Below are positions 1 to 6,011 of a stretch of DNA of 64,000 bases, piece by piece (positions within the stretch are counted from its first letter, which is position 1; every line of letters starts with the position of its first letter). The notes beneath the pieces are model-generated. The model did not search any database. It had not been told where the DNA came from and worked only from the letters and a program-made list of their open reading frames with translations. Both the position numbers and the translations under genes were made by a program. The stretch lies in contig NZ_PGFD01000002.1 of NCBI RefSeq assembly GCF_002797535.1, positions 248,001-312,000 of the forward strand, written 5' to 3'. This DNA comes from Chryseobacterium geocarposphaerae. GTDB lineage: Bacteria > Bacteroidota > Bacteroidia > Flavobacteriales > Weeksellaceae.

Positions 1-479
1 GTATGTACTCCTGCTTTTACTGTAAAATAAGAACTTTTTGCCACAATATTTGTTTGTGTACCGGAAAAGTCTTCAAATATAGGAGTTACCTGCTCTATTC
101 CATTTACATCTATGCCAAGAGAAAAAGATTTTTCATTTACATTGGTTGCGATTCCCGTTTTAACTTCAACAATCCTATCATTTGCTTTAGTCTTAGAAAG
201 AAATTCCTTTGCCTTTATATTATTCTCCAAAATTTTATCACAAGGTTTAACTTTTGGATCAGGTAAATTCGGAATGGTAGGTGTCCCGATAAGACAGCCG
301 TTTTCATCGGTAAAACCAGATTCCGGATTACTCGGGATTATAGAAGTATCACAAGGCGGATCATGAGGATTTTCTCCTCCTCCCGTGCTTCCACCACTAC
401 CTCCACCTGTTCCCGGATCAATAGGAGTAATGATGTCATCATTTTGTTCCAGGCAGGTCGTGGTTACAATGGATAGGAA
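1..479 (-). pseudogene. Headless C-terminal cassette of the JAMM-like lipoprotein, runs off the window
   Basis: On the minus strand the frame is open from 479 down to the window edge, but a stop lies at 480-482 and there is no in-frame start or signal peptide. It begins with the same stretch found in the complete gene at 3252-4802: CLEQNDDIITPID, a GGGSGGSTGGG linker, then DPPCDTSIIPSNPESGFTDE. After PNLPDPK it diverges completely into a new domain containing RIVEVKTG and ending at the edge in AGVHT, where a JAMM-type HxH would begin. I read it as a silent alternative C-terminus, not an expressed gene. The rest, including any SxxD motif, lies outside the window. The cassette reading is an inference from linker identity and domain divergence. 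Confidence 0.7.
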
Positions 480-482
480 TTA

Positions 483-568
483 TTGAGATATTACTTCCTA
501 AAACATAAATAGACGATTGTAATTTACACGAAATCATAACAAATAAAAGTGATAATAAGATTTTTCAT
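483..568 (-). pseudogene. 5' remnant of a third copy of the small lipoprotein gene
   Basis: From the ATG at 568 the minus strand begins MKNLIIT and keeps clear nucleotide similarity to the signal-peptide coding region of the genes at 576 and 1150. A deletion of about 5 bases in the leucine-rich part shifts the frame and gives an early stop. Near 483 the similarity ends and the sequence joins the linker region of the headless cassette. It lies about 574 bp from the equivalent start at 1142, so it is the third unit of a tandem array that recombined with the neighbouring cassette. Confidence 0.65.
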
Positions 569-575
569 CTTATCA

Positions 576-1142
576 TTATTGTTTTATTAACTCAATATCT
601 GTTGGTACTCTAACATCAGTAGCAGGATTTAAAGACATACCTGGAATACCTTGTGCTGGTACAATACCGGTTACTTTTAAATCCCAATGAAGTTTCTCAA
701 TACCGTTTTGATTAGAGTAAGTCAGAATAATTTTACTATGAATCCTTGGTCTTTCTGGGTCTTTAAAATATAATGTTACTTTATTTGTATTCCCTTCCCA
801 CAAAGTAAATCCAAAAATTCTTGATTTTTTCCCAGTAAAATTAGATGTATTGGTATTTACAACAGTATTTCCATTTATAGTATAAATATAATTACCTTGT
901 AATTCATCAACATAATAATCTATAATTTTTACCATTTCTGCTTTATTGAGTATAATGGTAAATATTTTTCCGTTTTTATTATATGTCCATGTTCCTACAA
1001 ATTTATTTAAAACATTATCGGTGTCTTTTAGATAACTGTTTTCGGGACTATTGACAGGGCTTTGCCCTAAAGTGTAAATAGGAGATTGTGATTTGCAGGA
1101 AATCATAACAAATAAAAATAAGAGTATAATAAGATTTTTCAT
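576..1142 (-). CDS. Small lipoprotein, candidate immunity protein (copy 2)
   Basis: This 188-residue protein has a lipoprotein signal peptide with lipobox MISC (Cys16), so it is probably anchored in an envelope membrane. Its first 20 or so residues and its last 30 (PAQGIPGMSLNPATD, then PTDIELIKQ) are nearly identical to the adjacent 1150 gene, while the middle differs strongly. A shared core, LNKF.GTWxYxxNGK, suggests a small beta-barrel or lipocalin-like fold. It starts 7 bp after the upstream paralogue and is probably co-transcribed with it. Pairing with toxin-like cassettes suggests an immunity role, which is inference. From memory such Chryseobacterium lipoproteins may be annotated as DUF6705; this was not verified. 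Confidence 0.75.
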   Translation of the reverse strand: MKNLIILLFLFVMISCKSQSPIYTLGQSPVNSPENSYLKDTDNVLNKFVGTWTYNKNGKIFTIILNKAEMVKIIDYYVDELQGNYIYTINGNTVVNTNTSNFTGKKSRIFGFTLWEGNTNKVTLYFKDPERPRIHSKIILTYSNQNGIEKLHWDLKVTGIVPAQGIPGMSLNPATDVRVPTDIELIKQ

Positions 1143-1149
1143 CTTATCA

Positions 1150-1707
1150 TTATTGTTTTATTAACTCAATATCTGTTGGTACTCTAATGTCAGTAGCGGG
1201 GTTTAAAGACATACCTGGAATACCTTGTGCTGGTACAATACCTTTCACTTTTAATTCCCAATGAAGTTTCTCAACTCCACCTTGGTTAGAGTATGTTAGG
1301 TCAACTTCACAGGAAACTCTTGGTCTTTCTGGGTCATAAAAAAGCGAACTTACTTTATCTAGATTATTTTCCCACAACCAAGCTCCTGATATTTTTGATT
1401 TATTAATAGGGTAATTACTTGTATCAACAATCGTTAAAGAACCATTTGTATATATGTAGTACCCTTTTAACATATCTTTGTAGTATCCATTCAGATCAGC
1501 TTTATATTTTTGAAGGGTTATAGTAAAGGTTTTTCCATTATTCTCATACTTCCAAGTACCTGAAAATTTATTCAAGATATTGTTTGTATCTTTTATATAA
1601 GCATTATTCGGAAGATTTGTAGGACTTTCTCCTAAAGTATAAATAGGCGATTGTGATTTACAGGAAATCATAACAAATAAAAATAAGAGTATAATAAGAT
1701 TTTTCAT
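1150..1707 (-). CDS. Small lipoprotein, candidate immunity protein (copy 1)
   Basis: This 185-residue protein has the same signal peptide and lipobox (MISC, Cys16) as its neighbour at 576 and the same C-terminal tail. The central region (roughly residues 45-140) is diverged, though positions such as LNKFSGTWKYENNGK and DPERPR remain recognisable. It lies 14 bp downstream of the headless cassette at 1722, the same gene order as the complete JAMM-like gene followed by the lipoprotein at 2661. Conserved ends with a variable centre suggest duplication followed by diversification or gene conversion. The function is not known from sequence; immunity to the adjacent C-terminal domain is inferred from order alone. 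Confidence 0.75.
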   Translation of the reverse strand: MKNLIILLFLFVMISCKSQSPIYTLGESPTNLPNNAYIKDTNNILNKFSGTWKYENNGKTFTITLQKYKADLNGYYKDMLKGYYIYTNGSLTIVDTSNYPINKSKISGAWLWENNLDKVSSLFYDPERPRVSCEVDLTYSNQGGVEKLHWELKVKGIVPAQGIPGMSLNPATDIRVPTDIELIKQ

Positions 1708-1721
1708 AGTTTCAAATTTAA

Positions 1722-2450
1722 TTAATTACACGGAATTGTATTTACCATATCTGTAATGGAATTATAAGTAAGCCTACTCCAACTGCCTAGGTCCTTATTT
1801 GCCTTATAAAGACCTATGCCGTGAGTGGGTAATGCTTTTGAAACTTGCTTAATGACATCATCATAAACAATATTTCCTTTTTTCTTAAGATCCCCATAAA
1901 ATTTATTATATAATTCTTCTTCTTCCTCACCCCATATTTTATAGGTTTGAGTCAGAAATAAGTTTGGATCTTCCACTACCATTGCAAAAACTCCTGCTTT
2001 GGAGATTACCATCATCGTCAGCTTGTCTAAAGATTTGCCATTATATGACCTCCATTGATAAATGGCGGCAAAAGTTTTCAGATCATCAAAGCTGAATACT
2101 GGAAGCATATCCGAGCCTTCAAAGTGAGTGTGTAAAAACCCTGTAGTTTCACCCGTTTCTGAGACGGGAACATTAATATAGGTGTTTCCGGGACTTCCGT
2201 CTTTCGGAATTAACTGGCTTTGTCCTTGCCCATTGTCTTCAATAAGTGCTCCTTTTTCGTAATTTAATGCTAGATTTTCATCAGTATTAAGATTATCAAT
2301 TTTATCTTTTAACCCTGTAGTGTTATTTGTAATATTCTTTATCTTCTCACACGGATTGTTTTTAGGATTCGGTAAATTCGGAATGGTAGGTGTACCGATA
2401 GGACAGCCGTTTTCATCGGTAAAGCCAGATTCTGGGTTACTCGGGATCAT
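1722..2450 (-). CDS. Orphan C-terminal cassette with a JAMM/JAB-like domain
   Basis: The open frame encodes 242 residues from an ATG created inside the shared anchor segment (MIPSNPESGFTDENGCPIG). It has no signal peptide, whereas the homologous stretch in the 3252 gene lies near residue 268 of a lipoprotein. After PNLPNPK the domain diverges and contains an upstream glutamate (NYEKG), then GFLHTH, ten residues, then SFDD, matching the JAMM metalloprotease pattern E...HxHx(n)SxxD. JAB-type peptidase domains are known among polymorphic-toxin C-termini. It may be a silent recombination donor rather than an expressed gene; sequence upstream of the ATG is a frameshifted linker (see 2451). A candidate immunity lipoprotein follows 14 bp downstream. 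Confidence 0.6.
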   Translation of the reverse strand: MIPSNPESGFTDENGCPIGTPTIPNLPNPKNNPCEKIKNITNNTTGLKDKIDNLNTDENLALNYEKGALIEDNGQGQSQLIPKDGSPGNTYINVPVSETGETTGFLHTHFEGSDMLPVFSFDDLKTFAAIYQWRSYNGKSLDKLTMMVISKAGVFAMVVEDPNLFLTQTYKIWGEEEEELYNKFYGDLKKKGNIVYDDVIKQVSKALPTHGIGLYKANKDLGSWSRLTYNSITDMVNTIPCN

Positions 2451-2625
2451 AGAAGTATCACAAGGTGGGTCATGAGGATTTTCTCCTCCTCCCGTGCTTC
2501 CACCACCGCCTCCTCCGCTTCCCGGATCATGATATCGTCATTGATTTCTAAATACATTGTGATTACAATGATATAGCAATGTACATGCGCACCCTCGTTG
2601 TAAATCGAGCAGCTTCAGTAGTTAT
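2451..2625 (-). pseudogene. Frameshifted linker remnant upstream of the orphan cassette
   Basis: Minus-strand sequence directly upstream of the cassette at 1722 encodes the glycine-rich linker GSGGGGGSTGGGENPHDPPCD in the cassette frame. Further upstream it resembles the segment before the linker in the complete gene (IVITMYLEINDDI against IVTTTCLEQNDDI). About 10 bases present in the complete gene between these parts are missing at about 2529, which breaks the frame, and no signal peptide is present. The similarity fades around 2620. This is decayed N-terminal sequence left beside an intact C-terminal domain. Confidence 0.65.
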
Positions 2626-2660
2626 AGAAATTGAATAATAACCTCGGAAAAACGTTTATT

Positions 2661-3239
2661 TTACTGTTTTACTAAATGAATAAGTTGTTCATAAGGAATT
2701 GTAGGTTGAAAATTTATAGGACATTTTCCTTCTTCGACAATATCATTATCAGGAAGCATCAGAATAGTCATTTGCAAAGGTGTCGAAGGCTGTATTCTTA
2801 AATAAACGTATCCATATTCTGCACAACCTACACTGTTGCCCACAAAATACATTTTATAAGCTTTTAAGTCAGACTGGAAATTAATTCCTTTAAACTTAGT
2901 TTTTAGATCATCTTGCTCATTAGAGGTATCATAAGTTATATTCCCATTAGAATCTGATACCTTTAATCTTCCTACTAAAAAATCCCAATTAACATCAAAT
3001 CCTCCTACATTTTCTTTTTTAATGAAGTTAAATTCATAAGTTTTTCCATTCAAATCTCCCTTCCATATTCCTATATATTTATTTAATGAATTATTGACAT
3101 CTTTTATATAGGTTGTACTTTGAGGAATACTGCCTGTTTGCTGCTCATAGATTACAGCTTGTTCCAAAGAAATAATCTGAGATTTACAAGAAATCATTGG
3201 AAATAAAAATATAATAAGAATTAAAAATACATTTTTCAT
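2661..3239 (-). CDS. Small lipoprotein paired with the complete JAMM-like gene
   Basis: This 192-residue protein has a signal peptide and lipobox (MISC, Cys18). It is a more distant paralogue of the lipoproteins at 576 and 1150 and shares YIKDVNNSLNKYIGIWKGDLNGK near residues 43-66. The rest differs and lacks the PAQGIPGMSLNPATD tail. It begins 12 bp after the stop of the 516-residue gene at 3252, so the two should form one transcript. By position it is the best candidate for a partner or immunity protein of the expressed C-terminal domain. This is inferred from organisation only; no fold or binding site could be recognised. Confidence 0.75.
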   Translation of the reverse strand: MKNVFLILIIFLFPMISCKSQIISLEQAVIYEQQTGSIPQSTTYIKDVNNSLNKYIGIWKGDLNGKTYEFNFIKKENVGGFDVNWDFLVGRLKVSDSNGNITYDTSNEQDDLKTKFKGINFQSDLKAYKMYFVGNSVGCAEYGYVYLRIQPSTPLQMTILMLPDNDIVEEGKCPINFQPTIPYEQLIHLVKQ

Positions 3240-3251
3240 AATAGTTGTTAT

Positions 3252-4802
3252 TTACTGCGGACAATTTGTATCAATTTTATCGGTTTTATCATCATTTAAT
3301 CTGATTTCTGTTGTGGTTCCATCAGAATTCATTTTATACAATGTTATACCCTTTAAGTTCATATATTCATCAATAAATTTAAGAAATTTCAATTCTAAAC
3401 TCATTTTTTTATTTTTAGAAATAAAATCAATAAAAGGATTTTTATATGCTTCTTTTTGGGCGTCAGTAAAAGTTTTTATCTGGTATTGATTTCCTGTAAA
3501 ACGAATCTGATAATTTCCAAGACTGGAAACCATTACTCCATATACATTGTTCAATGGTTGTCCCGTAGTTTGGGCATTTTTCACTAAGTCCATAAAATAT
3601 GCTATATCAGCCGGCGAAAACATTTTAATACCATTCATATCTGTTTCATAGCCTTGAGCGTCTAAAAATTTATAATTATTAACATGGGTATGGATAAATC
3701 CTTTGATATAAGTATTTGTTGCCACACTTGGTAAACTAAGTGTGTTAGCATTATTAGTTGCACCTGCATTATCTTTATAAATATAATCACCACTCCATTT
3801 TTGGATATAACCTGTTTCTTTTTTAAGATTGGTTTTGCCTTCTAAATCTGTAATCTTGTTTTTGAACTCGATATCAGCTCTTTGCAATTTAATCTGTTCA
3901 CACAAATCATTTTTAGGAGGCAAGTTTGGCAGACTCGGCAAACCAATAGGACAGCCGTTTTCATCGGTAAAACCAGATTCAGGATTACTCGGGATTATAG
4001 AAGTATCACAAGGCGGATCATAAGGATTTTCTCCTCCTCCCGTGCTTCCACCGCCTCCTCCTCCGGTTCCCGGATCAATAGGAGTAATGATATCATCATT
4101 TTGTTCCAGGCAGGTCGTGGTGACAATAGTATATAATATAGGAGGAGTACCTTGCTCCAGCCCGTTATAGATAGGGCAGCTTTCATAATTGGAACCGTTG
4201 TGCTGCTGGGTTCCGCTACAGGGAGCCCAATACGATTCTGTTTTTGTGGAGCATACCAGTCTTGCCAATTGACCGCTGCCGTTAAATGTTCCGTTTACCA
4301 GTTCCGTTACCTGGGTTTTTCCTTTTGTATCAACCATTAAACCTGCTTTCAGCCGTTCTTTTTCAGTGGAAGTAAGGGTATAAGTAATCAGCAATTCTCT
4401 GTAGCTGCCATCAGGAAGCGGAGATAACAGAAGGTTTTCCAAAGGGGCATCTTCGGGTGCATCATCTCTTTTGATGTGGAAAGTATAGGTGTGGTAATTG
4501 GGTCCGTTCTCAATATAAATGACATCATCGGTATCTATGGAAACCCCGTTTCCGTAATTAATGATCTTTCCGTTTACATTTACTTTAGAAAACGCCCTGA
4601 TTCCTGCCTTCGCCTTTTCCAGCTCAAGTAAGATCTTAGTTTTGTGCTTACTGGCATCCAATGAAATCCTTTTTGTGGTAAGATGAAATGTGGGACTGTC
4701 GCTATACGTTTCATTTTCGGAGAACTGGTCTGTCCTGCAGGAGCAGATCATAAAAATTGCCATAAGGTTCAGGCAAAGCCGCACCAGTAATTTGTTCCTC
4801 AT
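3252..4802 (-). CDS. Lipoprotein with Gly-rich linker and C-terminal JAMM/JAB-like domain (candidate polymorphic toxin)
   Basis: This 516-residue protein begins with a signal peptide whose lipobox ends ICSC (Cys22). Residues about 30-235 form an unrecognised N-terminal region with a DAPEDAPLENLLLSPLPDGS stretch and a Cys-containing part. A DPGTGGGGGGSTGGG linker (about 242-256) precedes the anchor DPPCDTSIIPSNPESGFTDE. The last 220 residues form a separate domain with GFIHTH (His371, His373) and SPAD (Ser396, Asp399), resembling the JAMM metal site HxH...SxxD. The spacing between the two halves is 22 residues, longer than the usual 7-10. The linker-to-domain boundary is exactly where the downstream orphan cassettes diverge. 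JAB-like peptidases are known toxin or processing domains in polymorphic toxins; the toxin role is inferred. Confidence 0.7.
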   Translation of the reverse strand: MRNKLLVRLCLNLMAIFMICSCRTDQFSENETYSDSPTFHLTTKRISLDASKHKTKILLELEKAKAGIRAFSKVNVNGKIINYGNGVSIDTDDVIYIENGPNYHTYTFHIKRDDAPEDAPLENLLLSPLPDGSYRELLITYTLTSTEKERLKAGLMVDTKGKTQVTELVNGTFNGSGQLARLVCSTKTESYWAPCSGTQQHNGSNYESCPIYNGLEQGTPPILYTIVTTTCLEQNDDIITPIDPGTGGGGGGSTGGGENPYDPPCDTSIIPSNPESGFTDENGCPIGLPSLPNLPPKNDLCEQIKLQRADIEFKNKITDLEGKTNLKKETGYIQKWSGDYIYKDNAGATNNANTLSLPSVATNTYIKGFIHTHVNNYKFLDAQGYETDMNGIKMFSPADIAYFMDLVKNAQTTGQPLNNVYGVMVSSLGNYQIRFTGNQYQIKTFTDAQKEAYKNPFIDFISKNKKMSLELKFLKFIDEYMNLKGITLYKMNSDGTTTEIRLNDDKTDKIDTNCPQ

Positions 4803-4928
4803 TCTATTGTGTCTTTAAGGTTAAAAATATAAAAAATTTATTACTCTACAAATATGTGACAAATATTGGAAGAACAGACGGAAGAAAATTACTGGTTTCC
4901 GTATTATTTTACTAAAAGAAAAAATATG

Positions 4929-4936
4929 TACTTTTG
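4929..4936 (+). promoter_or_regulatory. Candidate -7 box (TACTTTTG) of the XRE regulator gene
   Basis: The octamer matches the Bacteroidota -7 consensus TAnnTTTG and lies 18 bp before the ATG at 4955. No clear TTTG was found at the expected upstream spacing. It overlaps a possible TTG start at 4934, which argues against that start. Confidence 0.4.
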
Positions 4937-4954
4937 GAAAAAATACAGCACGCC

Positions 4955-5305
4955 ATGACATTAGGTGATAAACTGAAGAAAGCGAGAATCGGCAAAAATT
5001 TTACGCAGGAATATCTTGCTGAGATGCTGAATGTTTCGCAGAAAACATACTCCAATTTTGAAAACGACAAAAGCAAACCCGATTTTCAGCAGGTAGAAGA
5101 AATTGCTAAAGCCCTGGAAGTAAGCGTACTTGACTTTTTAAGTGGAGATAATATTACAATTAATAGTACAAACGGTGATCATAGCGGTTTTATATATCAA
5201 AATCAATTTCCTGAAAAGCTGGTTGAGCAATATGAGGAGCGTATTAAAGAGCTGAAAGATCAGATACAGGAGCTAAAAGAAGAATTGAAAAGGATAAGGG
5301 AATAA
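4955..5305 (+). CDS. XRE-family transcriptional regulator with C-terminal coiled coil
   Basis: This protein of about 116 residues has an N-terminal helix-turn-helix of the Cro/CI type: LGDKLKKARIGKNFTQEYLA, then LNVSQKTYSNFENDKSKPDF. A short linker leads to a charged heptad-like C-terminus (VEQYEERIKELKDQIQELKEELKRIRE), probably a dimerising coiled coil. I chose the ATG at 4955. The in-frame TTG 21 bp upstream lies inside a TAnnTTTG box and would add MEKIQHA. It is divergent from the JAMM-like lipoprotein gene, separated by about 150 bp, so it could regulate that array; this is inferred from position only. A strong terminator follows immediately. Confidence 0.85.
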   Translation: MTLGDKLKKARIGKNFTQEYLAEMLNVSQKTYSNFENDKSKPDFQQVEEIAKALEVSVLDFLSGDNITINSTNGDHSGFIYQNQFPEKLVEQYEERIKELKDQIQELKEELKRIRE

Positions 5306-5344
5306 AAAGATACGGACGTTCCAGAGAAAACGTCCGTATCTTTT
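5306..5344 (+). terminator. Rho-independent terminator after the XRE gene
   Basis: A near-perfect stem of about 15 bp (AAAGATACGGACGTT paired with AACGTCCGTATCTTT) with a 7-8 base loop begins just after the stop codon. A further partial arm, GCGTCCGTATTTTTTT at 5352-5367, could pair with the same left arm and make an alternative terminator. Confidence 0.8.
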
Positions 5345-5370
5345 ACTTAAAGCGTCCGTATTTTTTTAGC

Positions 5371-5388
5371 AAAACGTACGTACGTTTT
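5371..5388. repeat. 18-bp perfect palindrome AAAACGTACGTACGTTTT
   Basis: The sequence equals its own reverse complement over 18 bases with an alternating CGTACGTACG core and no loop, so it is a poor RNA hairpin but a plausible dimeric protein-binding site. It lies between the XRE terminator and the HU-like gene. Confidence 0.5.
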
Positions 5389-5504
5389 TTATAACTGCAG
5401 AAACAGGCTCCCATAAAGGTCTTTTTTTATTGTTTTCTTATCAATATTTTTTTATAATTTAGTTCTGTAATAAAATATTGTTTAACACAAATACCGAAAA
5501 AAAA

Positions 5505-5888
5505 ATGCCTATCACATTCAATGTGGTTCCCAAGAAGAACCCACAGCAACCCGACAATCCCCTTAAATATTATGCCAATATCGTAGGTGAAGGAAAAACC
5601 ACTCTTGCAGATCTTGCCAAATACGCAGCTACCGTTTCCACCGTATCAAAAGCCGACATCCTCGCCGTACTCGAAAGCACATTTTCTAAAATAGCCGATG
5701 ATGTAGCCGACGGAAAGATCGTCTACGTAGGTGAATATTTCACCTTACAGGCAGGAGGCTCCAGTGAAGGAAAGGACACCCCTGACGAAGTGAGCGCATC
5801 AAGCATTAAAAGCGTAAAAACCATTTTCCGACCAGGGAAAATGATCAAAGATGCACTGAAGCTAGCCACTTATAAAAAGAAGGAATAA
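5505..5888 (+). CDS. HU-like DNA-binding protein of the Bacteroidota type
   Basis: This 127-residue protein resembles the HU/IHF-related proteins common in Bacteroidota (HU-HIG-type domain, PF18291 from memory). The recognisable order is MPITFNVVPKKNP, YYANIVGEGKTTLADLAKYA, VSKADILAVLESTFSKIADD, GKIVYVGEYFTLQAGGSSEG and VKTIFRPGKMIKDALKLA. It probably binds DNA and helps organise the nucleoid. I chose the ATG at 5505; an in-frame TTG at 5478 would add nine residues (MFNTNTEKK) not typical of the family. It stands alone, with a strong hairpin before the convergent infB. Confidence 0.8.
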   Translation: MPITFNVVPKKNPQQPDNPLKYYANIVGEGKTTLADLAKYAATVSTVSKADILAVLESTFSKIADDVADGKIVYVGEYFTLQAGGSSEGKDTPDEVSASSIKSVKTIFRPGKMIKDALKLATYKKKE

Positions 5889-5961
5889 ACTTTAAATATT
5901 CTGTTTATACGGAATAAAATGAATGCCGGCAACGGCCAGGCAACAATCACTCTGGATATAA

Positions 5962-5998
5962 AAAACTCCGCCCGCATCTTTGATGCGGGCGGAGCTTA
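5962..5998. terminator. Bidirectional terminator between the HU-like gene and infB
   Basis: A 13-bp GC-rich perfect stem (CTCCGCCCGCATC with GATGCGGGCGGAG) closes a 3-base loop. On the minus strand it is followed by five T residues, so it should end the rimP-nusA-infB transcript; on the plus strand the tail is weaker. Confidence 0.8.
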
Positions 5999-6011
5999 TA
6001 TATAAATTAAA

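Noticed and set aside
4016..4080. GGAGGAGGCGG-type low-complexity DNA near the linker as a possible regulatory or slippage element
   Set aside because: It encodes the glycine-rich linker; slippage is possible but nothing in the sequence demonstrates it. The frame break seen in the 2451 copy is a 10-base deletion just outside this tract.
4934..4954. TTG start for the XRE regulator
   Set aside because: It overlaps a TAnnTTTG box, and the ATG at 4955 gives a normal family N-terminus.
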